Below, in pieces: positions 18,092 through 26,593 of a DNA stretch of 64,000 bases (position 1 is the stretch's first letter; each line of letters opens with the position of its first letter). The notes under the pieces were generated by a model. The model saw nothing but the letters and a program-made list of their open reading frames with translations, had not been told where the DNA came from and made no database searches. Source of the DNA: Clostridia bacterium. Its GTDB lineage: Bacteria > Bacillota > Clostridia > Christensenellales > CAG-138. Both the position numbers and the translations under genes were made by a program. The stretch covers positions 57,871 to 121,870 of the forward strand of contig JAFWOT010000024.1 in NCBI GenBank assembly GCA_017509785.1. Direction: 5' to 3'.

Positions 18092-19912
18092 ATGGATACT
18101 ATCGGAAGAAACGTAAAATTGAAACTGACCGGCGCGTCGCACGCGCCGGAGGTCGGGCTGGAGCTTGCCGGCATACCCGCCGGGGTGGAGCTCGACATGG
18201 ACGCGATACGCTTCGATCTCGAAAGAAGGAGCGCGAGGAACCACGCCGCCGCGACCCCGCGGCACGAGGCGGACGATTTTATAATTCGCTCCGGCATAAT
18301 GGAGGGCGTCACCGACGGCTCCGTCATCTCGGTCGGCTTCCCGAACCGAGCGCACGACCGCTCCGAGTACAGGCCGATCGCCCGTCCCTCGCACGCCGAT
18401 TACTGCGCGTTCGTCAGATCCGGCGGGCGCGAGGATATCTCCGGCGGGGGCAGGTACTCCGGCAGGATGACCCTGCCGCTCGTGTTCGCCGGGAGCGTCT
18501 GCCGCCAAATATTGAAGGGGCGGGGGATAACGATAATCGGACATATCGGCAAAATAGGCGATATTTCGGACGACCCATTCGACCCGATGATGCAGGAGCC
18601 GCCGAAGCTCGATCCGTTCTTCCCCCTGGTGGACGTAGGCAGGCGCGCCGAAATGGAGGCGCTTCTGCTGAGCGCCCGCGCCGGGGGCGACACGCTCTCC
18701 GCCGAGGCGGAGGTCGCCGTCACGGGGCTGCCCGTCGGGCTCGGCGAGCCGCTTTTCGACGGGCTCGAAGGGACCTTATCACGATACCTCTACGCGATAC
18801 CCGGGCTGCGCGGAGTGGAATTCGGACGAAAGCTCACACACGGCAGCCGCATGAACGATCAATTTACCGATGGCGGCGGGACCGTCACGAACAATTCCGG
18901 CGGCGTCAACGGCGGCATGGCGAACGGCATGCCCCTCGTTTTCCGCTGCTGGTTCAGGCCGGTGCCTTCCATATCGCTTTCCCAGACGGGGTTCGACCTC
19001 ATCGAAAAAAAGCCGGTGCCGCTGACGATAAAGGGGCGGCATGATACCTGCATACTCCCGCGTGGGCTCGTCGCCGTGGAGGCCGCGGCATGCATAGCGG
19101 TCCTCGACCTGCTCATGGAATACGACGGGCGCGCGGCGGAGGGTCTTGCCGAAATGAGACGCGCCCTTGACGCGGCTGACGCGGAGATGATGCGCCTATA
19201 TGCCGAGCGGATGGATATCTCGAAGCGCATTGGCGAGTATAAGAGGATGAATCTTCTCCCGATTGCTGATCCGGAAAGGGAAGCGGAAGTGATCCGCTCC
19301 CGCGCCGCGCTCCTCCCGGGGGAGTACCGCAGAGGCGGGGAGGAGCTCGTCGGACTTCTCATGGAAAGCTCGAAGCGCGTTCAGCGGGCGGGGCTCGACC
19401 TTTACCTCATCGGCATGCCCGACTGCGGCAAGACCCGCACGGGCAGGAAGCTCGTTTCCCTTCTTGATATGCCCCTTGCGGATACCGACCGCATGATCGC
19501 GGATCACGAGGGCAGGACGATAGACGAGATATTCGCATCGGACGGCGAGGGGTATTTCCGCGATATCGAATCCGAAGCGCTGCGTGCCGTCGCCGAAAGG
19601 GGCGGGCTGATCGTTGCAACGGGCGGCGGCCTTCCGATGCGGGAGGAGAACGCAAGGCTGATGAGATCCTCGGGCGTGACGGTGTTCCTTGACAGGAAGC
19701 TCGAACGCCTCCACGGGCAGAGGACGCAGGGCCGCCCGCTCATCGCCGCGTATACCCCCGAGGAGACGAACAGGAAGATAGACGCGCTCTATCACGCGCG
19801 GCGGGAAAGGTACCTTGCGGCGGCGGATATCGTCGTCGATCCCGACGAGCCGGGCGCCGCGGAGAGGATCGCGGAGGCTTATCTGAGGTGGGTTGAAAGT
19901 GGAATTCTTTGA
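18092..19912 (+). CDS. aroC: Trifunctional chorismate synthase - chorismate mutase - shikimate kinase
   Basis: 606 residues, three pathway enzymes in one chain. Residues 1-345: chorismate synthase, with divergent signatures (GASHAPE for the usual GESHG, RPSHADY for RPGHADY, GGGRYSGRMT). Residues about 350-432: AroQ-class chorismate mutase (LRALDAADAE-like start MRRALDAADAEMM, ERMDISKRIGEYK, DPEREAEVI). Residues about 433-606: shikimate kinase with P-loop GMPDCGKT, TGGGLP and ARRERY. It would make shikimate 3-phosphate, convert the AroA product to chorismate, and carry chorismate on to prephenate. No stop or frameshift breaks the frame. Mutase-kinase fusions are known in Clostridia; I know of no described triple fusion with AroC. 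Confidence 0.9.
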   Translation: MDTIGRNVKLKLTGASHAPEVGLELAGIPAGVELDMDAIRFDLERRSARNHAAATPRHEADDFIIRSGIMEGVTDGSVISVGFPNRAHDRSEYRPIARPSHADYCAFVRSGGREDISGGGRYSGRMTLPLVFAGSVCRQILKGRGITIIGHIGKIGDISDDPFDPMMQEPPKLDPFFPLVDVGRRAEMEALLLSARAGGDTLSAEAEVAVTGLPVGLGEPLFDGLEGTLSRYLYAIPGLRGVEFGRKLTHGSRMNDQFTDGGGTVTNNSGGVNGGMANGMPLVFRCWFRPVPSISLSQTGFDLIEKKPVPLTIKGRHDTCILPRGLVAVEAAACIAVLDLLMEYDGRAAEGLAEMRRALDAADAEMMRLYAERMDISKRIGEYKRMNLLPIADPEREAEVIRSRAALLPGEYRRGGEELVGLLMESSKRVQRAGLDLYLIGMPDCGKTRTGRKLVSLLDMPLADTDRMIADHEGRTIDEIFASDGEGYFRDIESEALRAVAERGGLIVATGGGLPMREENARLMRSSGVTVFLDRKLERLHGQRTQGRPLIAAYTPEETNRKIDALYHARRERYLAAADIVVDPDEPGAAERIAEAYLRWVESGIL

Positions 19913-20345
19913 TATAAGCGATAGGAAATGCCATGGCGTGAGCCTCTCGCTCGACCGCGTCTCCCCCGAGGACCCCGAAAGGGGCTGGGTGCCCGCGTAT
20001 CATTTCTTCATAATAAATGAAAAAGGCGAAAAGGTCGGCTTCTGCGACCTGAGGATAGGGCATTCCGAGGGGCTGTATTACGGCGGCAATATCGGCTACA
20101 CGGTCTATGATGCATACCGCGGCCGCCATTACGCCGAAAAGGCGGTCAGGCTCCTCTTCGAGCTCGCGAAAATGCACGACATGGGCTATCTCTACATCAC
20201 CTGCCAACCGCAGAACATCCCCTCGCGCAGGACCTGCGAAAGGCTCGGCGGCGAGTTCTTGGGAATAGTCGACCTCCCCGAGGACAACGACATGCGCGTG
20301 AACGACGGCCACACCTGCGAGTGCATATTCAGGTATGAGCTGTAA
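19899..20345 (+). CDS. GNAT-family acetyltransferase
   Basis: 148 residues with a GNAT fold pattern: EKGEKVGFCDLRIGH (strands beta3-beta4), GNIGYTVYDAYRGRHYAEKA carrying the acetyl-CoA loop in altered form (RGRHYA), and a C-terminal TCQPQNIPSRRTCERLGG typical of RimJ/RimL-like members. GTG at 19899 is chosen because GAGGTGGG lies 7 nt upstream; a TTG six bases earlier has poor spacing. It overlaps the fusion gene by 14 nt and so belongs to the aroA operon. Substrate unknown. Confidence 0.8.
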   Translation: MEFFDISDRKCHGVSLSLDRVSPEDPERGWVPAYHFFIINEKGEKVGFCDLRIGHSEGLYYGGNIGYTVYDAYRGRHYAEKAVRLLFELAKMHDMGYLYITCQPQNIPSRRTCERLGGEFLGIVDLPEDNDMRVNDGHTCECIFRYEL

Positions 20346-20376
20346 AAAACGACCACGGGGGGATTCCCCGCGGTCG
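20344..20376. terminator. Terminator between the aro operon and the anti-sigma gene
   Basis: Stem CGACCACGGGG / CCCCGCGGTCG with a 5-nt loop. An A6 run before it gives T6 on the minus strand; a T4 run lies further along the plus strand. It can serve both convergent units. Confidence 0.8.
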
Positions 20377-20399
20377 GTTATAGTTTTATTGCTTTCGTG

Positions 20400-21812
20400 T
20401 TATCCAAGCTGTGAAAGCGCTTCTTCGTAGGCCATTTCGCCGGCCTCCTGCCATGAATATCCGGCAGCCTTATACTTTTGCGCAGCCGGCTTTAATGTTA
20501 AGTTGAATATGCCGTCGCCGATCTCCCGGTCGAAGCCTATCACCATGAAGCCCTTTCCCTCCGGGCGCAGTGTCAGGATCACAGCGTCGCCGACGCCGGT
20601 CAGATTTCCGCTATAGGTCCATTCGAAATTAACCGACAAATGAGCGGTGATGGTCCCGTCGGGGTTCTCCGACATATCATACAGTGTGGAGCCCAAGCAC
20701 GTAAGGGTATCGAAGCGCCCATATACGGCGGGTATCAATGCCTCCGCCTGGAATTTAGCGTCCCACAGGAAGAGGTCGGTATCCTCGTTGTGCTCCAGAA
20801 TATCCGAAAAATCGCTGACCTCGCCCGTTATACCGCCGAGCCAATAGCGGTACATGAGCTCCTCGGCCAGACCCTCGATCGAAACCATCTCGGGCGTGAT
20901 CTCCGCTTGGGCCTGCTCCAGACGGGCAAGGAGGATCGAACGGAACACGGCCTTATTCTCCTCCGGAGCGGAGAGTTCGTCAAGCTCACGAAGCATCTGG
21001 TTATATGCGCCCTCCCTTGACCTCGCGCTGTCATCGGAATCGACTCTGTCGATGATCATGCACCAATACGCAAAGGGGATGAGCCCGAAATGTTCTCCAT
21101 CCTCCGGTACGATACCGAAGCTCTCCTCATACTTTTGTACGAAACCAGCATACCGTTCGGACTGCATCTGCAGCGATTCGATATGCATCCCCTCCGCGTT
21201 TTCCCAGATACGGACGACGCATTCCTCGGGGCGTGAATAGCTGCCGTCCCTTGAAAGAACGGTCAGCGTCACGCGGCAGGCATAGCGGAAGGCCTTCTGC
21301 TGCGCGGAAAGCTCCGAGACTTCGAGCTCTCCCACATCGGCATTTTCCGGAAGAACGTCAGCCCATTTCTGCATCTGCTCGGTATAAGCCGCCGCAAAAT
21401 AGCTGTCGCGCGTATGCATGGCGTCTCCCGAGAAGCAGCATTCAGCCGCGTCGTAATCGTGGACGGCGAACGCCTGAAACACCTCCATCACAAGCGCTTC
21501 GATCCGCTCGCAGTCAGCCTCGTTCGCCGTTTTATTGGGAGAGACGGCGTAAACTATGTCGTTCACCACCGGCACCTCCGCGGCAAGCGCGGGGCGTGCG
21601 GCAAAAACGGCTGCGGCGGTGACGATGAGCGCCGCGAACACCGCCGCGGCAGCGGCAAGCGCGCGCCAAAGCACTCGGCCCGGGGCGGCCTTGATTTCGG
21701 CCCTTGCCCTCAGCTCCGTTATGGTCTCGTTCATCATACGCTCGTATTCTCCCGTCGCTTCGGGGATGAAAGCCTCCGTGCTCTCCTTGATCGTATTTTC
21801 TATCGATCTCAT
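20400..21812 (-). CDS. Anti-sigma factor-like membrane protein
   Basis: About 470 residues. A short cytoplasmic N terminus (about 1-47) precedes one strong transmembrane helix (LAAAAAVFAALIVTAAAVF, about 52-72) and a large extracytoplasmic domain of about 390 residues. That domain is rich in Glu, Asp and aromatic residues and has no catalytic motif I recognise. It follows the ECF sigma gene directly, as anti-sigma genes do. Two ATGs (21818 and 21812) are possible; the inner one has better spacing to GGAG, the outer overlaps the sigma stop as ATGA. Role as sigma inhibitor is inferred from topology and context. Confidence 0.7.
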   Translation of the reverse strand: MRSIENTIKESTEAFIPEATGEYERMMNETITELRARAEIKAAPGRVLWRALAAAAAVFAALIVTAAAVFAARPALAAEVPVVNDIVYAVSPNKTANEADCERIEALVMEVFQAFAVHDYDAAECCFSGDAMHTRDSYFAAAYTEQMQKWADVLPENADVGELEVSELSAQQKAFRYACRVTLTVLSRDGSYSRPEECVVRIWENAEGMHIESLQMQSERYAGFVQKYEESFGIVPEDGEHFGLIPFAYWCMIIDRVDSDDSARSREGAYNQMLRELDELSAPEENKAVFRSILLARLEQAQAEITPEMVSIEGLAEELMYRYWLGGITGEVSDFSDILEHNEDTDLFLWDAKFQAEALIPAVYGRFDTLTCLGSTLYDMSENPDGTITAHLSVNFEWTYSGNLTGVGDAVILTLRPEGKGFMVIGFDREIGDGIFNLTLKPAAQKYKAAGYSWQEAGEMAYEEALSQLG

Positions 21813-21814
21813 GG

Positions 21815-22288
21815 TCATTCTCCTTCTTCAAGCTGTTTTTTGATCAGTTCTCTCGCGCGGTGGAGCCTGCTCATCACCGTTCCGCGCGGGATGCGGGCTA
21901 TGCGGGAGATCTCGTCCGTCGAATAGCCCAGATGATAGTAAAGCACGACCGCTTCGCGAAGCTCCTGCGGGAGGGAGGCGACGGCGTTTTCAGCGTCGAG
22001 CCTTTCGGCGTCGGGCGCGCCCTCCGAGGGGATATCGTCGGTCAGCGCGGCGAATCGCTTCTTCTGCCTCAAAAGCTCAATGGCCTCGTTGCGAAGTATC
22101 GCGAACAGCCACGGCTTAAGCTTCGATTCGTTCCTCAGCTTGCCGAGCCCGTCGAACGCCTTGATTATCGCGTTGTGCACGGCGTCCTCGGCGTCCTCGC
22201 GCTGCTTCGTTATGCTGAAAGCATAGGCGAACAGATCGCCCCGCAGGGCGGTCGCGGTATCGAAGAATCGATCGGTCTTGCTTTTCAT
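21815..22288 (-). CDS. ECF-type RNA polymerase sigma factor
   Basis: 157 residues with sigma region 2 (AEDAVHNAIIKAFDG, then PWLFAILRNEAIELLRQKK) and region 4 (LPQELREAVVLYYHLGYS, EISRIARIPRGTVMSRLHRAR). Region 3 is missing, as in extracytoplasmic-function sigma factors of the SigM/SigV/SigW type. It directs RNA polymerase to stress or envelope promoters, not identifiable here. Coupled to the anti-sigma gene by adjacent or overlapping stop and start. Confidence 0.93.
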   Translation of the reverse strand: MKSKTDRFFDTATALRGDLFAYAFSITKQREDAEDAVHNAIIKAFDGLGKLRNESKLKPWLFAILRNEAIELLRQKKRFAALTDDIPSEGAPDAERLDAENAVASLPQELREAVVLYYHLGYSTDEISRIARIPRGTVMSRLHRARELIKKQLEEGE

Positions 22289-22453
22289 AGCGCTTACAGT
22301 CTCCGGAGTGAAAGTTGAGTGCGCGGGACGCCTTATTATATCACGGGCAGGAATGACTGCGCAGCCCCTTTCGCGTTCTCGCTTATTAGACGATCTAAAG
22401 GGCCGAGCTATTCATAATAACAAAACTTTTTTTCGGAAGGAAGAGTTTAGTAA

Positions 22454-23296
22454 ATGGAAGATAAATGTAATGAGCTGATAAAAACAGAGCTCGCCTACCA
22501 CAACCTCACGGGGGCGGAGTATGAGCTCATCCGCTTCAAGGAGGGCGTTGCCGTCGCGCGCGTGAAGGCGGGGGAGGGCACGCTCATACTGAAGGCGTTT
22601 ATTGACGAGCCCTCGCGAAGGGAGATAAAGAATTACCGCGTGCTCCGCGCCCTCGGCGTGCCCACGCTGAAAATCTGCGGGCTTTCGGAACGGTCCATTC
22701 TGATGGAGGATATCGGGGCTTCGGAAGTGCTTCGTCTGGGGCGGGAGGAGGATCTGCACGATCCCGATGTGATAGTCTCGCTCGCCCGCTGGTACCGGCT
22801 CCTCCACGAGCGCGGCAGGGCGTACGTCTCTTCACACGGCTTCGGGATGTATGACGAGTGGGATATGTTCACGCCGGAGAACCTCGAAAAGCTCAGCCGC
22901 ACCCTCGGGGAGGAATGCGCTCGGCCTCTCGAAAGGCTCAAGGCGAGTTATCCCGAGCTGCGCGCCCGCATCGACGGAACGCCCAAGACCCTCTGCTACA
23001 ACGATTTCTACTATACCAACATGGCCGTGGCGAAGGACAAAAGCCGTGCGCTGATGTACGACTACAACCTCCTCGGCAAGGGGTGCTATATCAACGATAT
23101 AATGAACGTCACCTACTGGTTCGGCGATGAGGAACGCGCGCTGTTTCTGAGCGAATACGGCGGTATCGACGAGGAGCTGATAGAGCTGCAGAAGCTGATC
23201 TCGCCCGTGATAAGCCTCGTCTCCGCCGCGGAGCGCGGCGTCTTCCCCGACTGGGCGGAGGAGGCAAGAGAGGAATTGATCGAGCTGGAGATCTGA
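22454..23296 (+). CDS. Aminoglycoside phosphotransferase/choline kinase-like enzyme
   Basis: 280 residues with the APH kinase fold: a beta lobe (VAVARVKAGEGTLILKAF, Lys in the last strand for ATP), a linker LMEDIG, the catalytic loop CYNDFYYTNMAV (Asp and Asn in the places of HGD...N, with the His replaced by Tyr/Asn) and the metal-binding segment LMYDYNLLGKG. Substrate is unknown; choline, an aminoglycoside or a sugar are all possible. Upstream ribosome site GGAAGGAAG lies about 15 nt before the ATG. It stands alone between the sigma gene and ilvE, with a terminator after it. Confidence 0.78.
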   Translation: MEDKCNELIKTELAYHNLTGAEYELIRFKEGVAVARVKAGEGTLILKAFIDEPSRREIKNYRVLRALGVPTLKICGLSERSILMEDIGASEVLRLGREEDLHDPDVIVSLARWYRLLHERGRAYVSSHGFGMYDEWDMFTPENLEKLSRTLGEECARPLERLKASYPELRARIDGTPKTLCYNDFYYTNMAVAKDKSRALMYDYNLLGKGCYINDIMNVTYWFGDEERALFLSEYGGIDEELIELQKLISPVISLVSAAERGVFPDWAEEAREELIELEI

Positions 23297-23306
23297 GAAG
23301 GAATGG

Positions 23307-23336
23307 AAAAAAGCCGGGTTGCTGTCCGGCTTTTTT
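23307..23336 (+). terminator. Terminator after the phosphotransferase gene
   Basis: AAAAAAGCCGG / CCGGCTTTTTT with an 8-nt loop; A and T flanks allow use on both strands. Confidence 0.88.
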
Positions 23337-23356
23337 ACATGCTTTGTTTTCCGTCA

Positions 23357-23379
23357 CCGATTCGGCACAGCCGAATCGG
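23357..23379. repeat. Perfect 10-bp inverted repeat, 3-nt loop
   Basis: CCGATTCGGC - ACA - GCCGAATCGG between the terminator and the ilvE stop, without a T run. A second stem (GGCGCT.../AGCGCC) lies directly beside it. Possibly a REP-like element or an mRNA 3'-end stabiliser for ilvE. Confidence 0.6.
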
Positions 23380-23421
23380 CGCTCGGCTGAAAGCGCCGCA
23401 CTGCGGCCCTTTCCGGGCGCC

Positions 23422-24501
23422 TTACGCTTTACACACCTCCACGGTCCAGCCGTGGGTGTCGGGGATGCGGCCCCACTGGATGCCGGTGAGGGTGTTGTAG
23501 AAATCCATGGTGAGCTTGCCGATCTCGCCGCCGCCGATGACCATATGCTTATCACGGTAGCAGAGCTCGCCGACGGGGGATACGACCGCCGCCGTGCCGG
23601 TGCCGAAGGCCTCGGTCAGCTCGCCGCTCTCGGCGTAGCCGATGAGCTCGTCGATGGAGATATCGCGCTCCTCGACCTCGATGCCCTTCTCACGGGCAAG
23701 AGCGAGTATGGACCTGCGGGTGACGCCGGGCAGGACGGTGTCCTTAAGATCGGCGGTCAGGAGCTTGCCGTTCACGATGAACATCATGTTCATTGCGCCG
23801 ACCTCCTGGACGTACTTCAGATGCTCGCCGTCAAGCCAGAGCACCTGGGCAAAGCCCTCCTTCGCGGCCTCGTCGCCGGCGAGGATCGAGCAGGCGTAGT
23901 TGCCGCCGGTCTTCGCAAAGCCGGTGCCGCCGCGGACGGCGCGGACGTACTTATCCTCGACGCGGATGCGGATGGGCTTCAGGCCCTCCTTATAATAGGC
24001 GCCGGAGGGGGAGCAGATGACGAAGTAGACGTAATTCTTCGCGGCATGAACGCCGAGAGCCTCGTCGTTGGCGAACATGGTGGGGCGGAGGTAGAGGCTG
24101 GTTCCCTCGGAATGGGGGACCCAATCCTTCTCGATCTCGACGAGCTTACGCATTGCCTCGACGTTGAAATCGACGTCGATCTCGGGCATGCACATACGCC
24201 TTGCGGAGTTGTTCAGACGCTCGCTGTTCGCGTCGGGACGGAACATCAGGATGCGGCCGTCGTCGGTGCGGTAGGCCTTCAGGCCCTCGAAGATCTCCTG
24301 CGCGTAGTGGAGAACGGAGCTGGAGGGATCGAGGCTCAGACGATGATAGGGCTCGATGCGGGGGTTGTGCCACTCGCCGTCGTGCCACTCCATAATGAAC
24401 ATATGGTCGGTAAAGCGCTTACCGAAGCCGAGGCTGCCCTCTTCCTCAAGGGTGGGCTTTTTCTTGAGATCACAGCTTAAGTTTACGGAAATATCCATCA
24501 T
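23422..24501 (-). CDS. ilvE: Branched-chain amino acid aminotransferase
   Basis: 359 residues, fold-type IV PLP enzyme that transfers amino groups between glutamate and the keto acids of Leu, Ile and Val. The PLP Lys sits in FAKTGGNYA, with the Glu in WLDGEHLKYVQEVG and the GTGTAAVVSPVG phosphate-binding loop near the C terminus; YLRPTMFAND and the HYAQEIFEGLKAYRT segment are family hallmarks. GGAGG precedes an ATGATG pair; the first ATG is used. It follows the YigZ gene by 30 nt with no terminator, so both are co-transcribed. Confidence 0.94.
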   Translation of the reverse strand: MMDISVNLSCDLKKKPTLEEEGSLGFGKRFTDHMFIMEWHDGEWHNPRIEPYHRLSLDPSSSVLHYAQEIFEGLKAYRTDDGRILMFRPDANSERLNNSARRMCMPEIDVDFNVEAMRKLVEIEKDWVPHSEGTSLYLRPTMFANDEALGVHAAKNYVYFVICSPSGAYYKEGLKPIRIRVEDKYVRAVRGGTGFAKTGGNYACSILAGDEAAKEGFAQVLWLDGEHLKYVQEVGAMNMMFIVNGKLLTADLKDTVLPGVTRRSILALAREKGIEVEERDISIDELIGYAESGELTEAFGTGTAAVVSPVGELCYRDKHMVIGGGEIGKLTMDFYNTLTGIQWGRIPDTHGWTVEVCKA

Positions 24502-24531
24502 AGTGCGTTCCTCCAATGAAAGTATTTTTTA

Positions 24532-25161
24532 TCATTCCCCTATGGGAATGGCGATGAACCTGTTGCCTGTGACGGCGGGCTCGGCCCTGCCGTCCGTCCT
24601 TTCGATGAGCTCCGCCCGGAAGCGCCCGGCCTCCTCCTCACGAACGGTCACGCGGAAGCGCACGTTCTCGAGGAATTCGATGCTGTCAACGACGGAGTTC
24701 GCCTTCACAAAGCCCTCTATGCCGCCGTACCTCGGGTAATCGACTGCGAATTCCATGACGGCGCAGGGGCTCATCAGCCCGACTCCCGCAGAGGTCAGCG
24801 CGTCGGAAGCGGATCTCGAGTAGGCTCTCACGAGCCCGCCCGAGCCCAGCAGTATGCCGCCGAAGTACCTCGTCACGACAATGAGCGCGTCCTTTATATC
24901 CCGCTTTATGAGCGTGTCCATTATGGGCATGCCCGCGGTGCCGCCGGGCTCCCCGTCGTCGGAGAAGCGCTGCCCCCCGTCCGAGAGGGCGTACGCCCAG
25001 CAGTTGTGGGTCGCGTCATAGTGGAGCTTTCGGACCTCGTTCAGCTTCGCCATGGCCTCCCGCTCGTCCGAAACGGGGAAGCACCGCCCGATAAAGCGGG
25101 ACTTCTTTTCGTAAAACTCCGTTTCGGAGGGGCGAAGCACGGTTTTGTAGGGCTTGAGCAT
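24532..25161 (-). CDS. YigZ/IMPACT family protein
   Basis: 209 residues, UPF0029/IMPACT family. The N-terminal domain shows KKSRFIGRCFPV, the HNCWAYAL core, and the conserved DDGEPGGTAGMPIM and VTRYFGGILLGSGGLVRAYS blocks; the C-terminal DUF1949-like domain follows. The cellular role is not settled: IMPACT relatives affect translation control and ribosome association. An ATG at 25182 lies within the REP-like repeat, so 25161 is preferred, though no clear ribosome site precedes it. It leads the ilvE operon. Confidence 0.9.
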   Translation of the reverse strand: MLKPYKTVLRPSETEFYEKKSRFIGRCFPVSDEREAMAKLNEVRKLHYDATHNCWAYALSDGGQRFSDDGEPGGTAGMPIMDTLIKRDIKDALIVVTRYFGGILLGSGGLVRAYSRSASDALTSAGVGLMSPCAVMEFAVDYPRYGGIEGFVKANSVVDSIEFLENVRFRVTVREEEAGRFRAELIERTDGRAEPAVTGNRFIAIPIGE

Positions 25162-25172
25162 ATGATTCGGCG

Positions 25173-25273
25173 TACTAACCAATGGGGACGGTTCCCGGTG
25201 GTCAGTTGTAATAAAAACGACGGTGCATTACCCTGATAACTAACCACTGAGAACCGTCCCCGTTGGTTAGTTA
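25173..25273. repeat. REP/MITE-like paired inverted repeat
   Basis: Two imperfect copies of a roughly 35-bp unit in inverted orientation (about 25175-25207 and 25237-25271), both with the core GGGGACGGTTC. Each copy itself ends in short inverted termini (AACTAACC / GGTTAGTT). Such units are dispersed in Bacillota and other bacteria, often linked to REP-associated tyrosine transposases; no transposase is present here. Confidence 0.75.
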
Positions 25274-25281
25274 TATGGAGC

Positions 25282-26469
25282 TTACGCGCGGTACTCCTTC
25301 AGAAGATCGCCGAGGCGGTGTACGCCCTCGATGATCCTCTCCTCGGGCTCGGCCGAGAAGTTCATGCGGAAGGTGTTGTCGCCGATGCCGGGCTTCGTAT
25401 AGAAGGGAGCGCCGGGCACGTAGGCGACGAGCTTCTCCTTGACGGCGCGCTGATAGATCTCGGAAGCGTCCATTCCCTCGGGCAGGGTGACCCAAACGAA
25501 CAGGCCGCCCTCGGGCCTCTCGTACTTCGCCCACTCGGGGAAGTACCTGCCCATGGCGTCCAGCATTATGTTGAGCGACTTTGCGTAGATGGAGTTGATG
25601 TAATCAAGATGCGCCGCCATCTGATCCTGATTCAGGTACTCGGCAACGAGCGCCTGGTTGAGGTTGGGCGAATGGGTATCGGAGCCCTGCTTTGCAATGA
25701 CCATCTTGCGTACCAGCTCGGCGTTGCCGCAGCAACAGGCCACGCGCAGACCGGGGGAGAAGGTCTTGGAATAGCTGGTGAGAAGTATGACGTTGTCGGA
25801 GGTGTCGAAGGTCTTGATAAGGGGCATCACGCTGCCGGTATAGCGCAGGGATGCGTACGGGTCGTCCTCGATAACGAGCATATCGTACTCGGCGGCGAGC
25901 CTTGCCGTCATCTTCCTCGCCTCGACGTTCATGACCGCGCCGGTCGGGTTCTGGAAGGTCGGTATGGTATAGAACATTACGGGGCGGGTCTCCTTAACGA
26001 TGGCCTCGAGCTCGTCGGCATGTACGCCGTCCTCATGCATGGGGACGGAAACGATGTTCGCCTGAGCGAGCTTGAATATCTGGATGGCGCCGAGGAAGGT
26101 CGGCTCCTCAACGAGGACGGTGGAGCCGGGGTTGATCATGACCTTCGCGAGAAGGTCGAGCCCCTGCATGGAGCCCGTCATCGTGATGACGTTGTCGATG
26201 GTGGCGTCCGTGATGCCGAGGGGCGGAAGCACCTTTTCAAGGTAGGCCTTGCGCAGAGGCATATAGCCCTCCGTCGGGCCGTACTGCAGCAGCACGTCGC
26301 CCTTGTCGGCGATAAGCTGCTTCGCGGTCTCGGCCGCCCACTCCTTGGGGAAGCACTCCTTTGCGGGGTTGCCGCCGCCGAAGCTGATTATTTCGGGATT
26401 GCCGAGCACCTTGAAGAGCTCGCGGATCGCGCTGCCCTTTACACCCTTGATTCTTTCGGAAAACTTCAT
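25282..26469 (-). CDS. Class I/II PLP aminotransferase (2-aminoadipate/MocR-like clade)
   Basis: 395 residues, fold type I. PLP residues: the Lys in SYSKTFSPGLR, the NPTG motif (PTFQNPTGAVM), the Asp-Tyr region EDDPYASLRY and the C-terminal Arg in FRMNFSAE. The N-terminal ISFGGGNPAKECFP and LQYGPTEGYMPLR mark the clade of 2-aminoadipate transaminase/LysN and aromatic aminotransferases. Likely substrates are aromatic, branched-chain or 2-aminoadipate type amino acids; I cannot choose. The ATG at 26469 has GGAGG. It stands between the REP-like repeat and a terminator and has a weak promoter (TTGTAA-16-TATAAC) about 50 nt upstream. Confidence 0.9.
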   Translation of the reverse strand: MKFSERIKGVKGSAIRELFKVLGNPEIISFGGGNPAKECFPKEWAAETAKQLIADKGDVLLQYGPTEGYMPLRKAYLEKVLPPLGITDATIDNVITMTGSMQGLDLLAKVMINPGSTVLVEEPTFLGAIQIFKLAQANIVSVPMHEDGVHADELEAIVKETRPVMFYTIPTFQNPTGAVMNVEARKMTARLAAEYDMLVIEDDPYASLRYTGSVMPLIKTFDTSDNVILLTSYSKTFSPGLRVACCCGNAELVRKMVIAKQGSDTHSPNLNQALVAEYLNQDQMAAHLDYINSIYAKSLNIMLDAMGRYFPEWAKYERPEGGLFVWVTLPEGMDASEIYQRAVKEKLVAYVPGAPFYTKPGIGDNTFRMNFSAEPEERIIEGVHRLGDLLKEYRA

Positions 26470-26556
26470 ATATCGTACCTCCAAATCAGGTTATAGTTAT
26501 ACAAGCCTATTTTACAATGTTTTCCGGGGCTTTTCAAATATATTTAAAAGTATACG

Positions 26557-26584
26557 AAAACCCCGCCTCGCAACGGGGTTTTTC
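26557..26584 (-). terminator. Terminator after the 375-residue lipoprotein gene
   Basis: AAAACCCCG / CGGGGTTTT with an 8-nt loop, just past the lipoprotein stop on the minus strand; flanks suit both directions. Confidence 0.88.
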
Positions 26585-26593
26585 GGTATTTTA

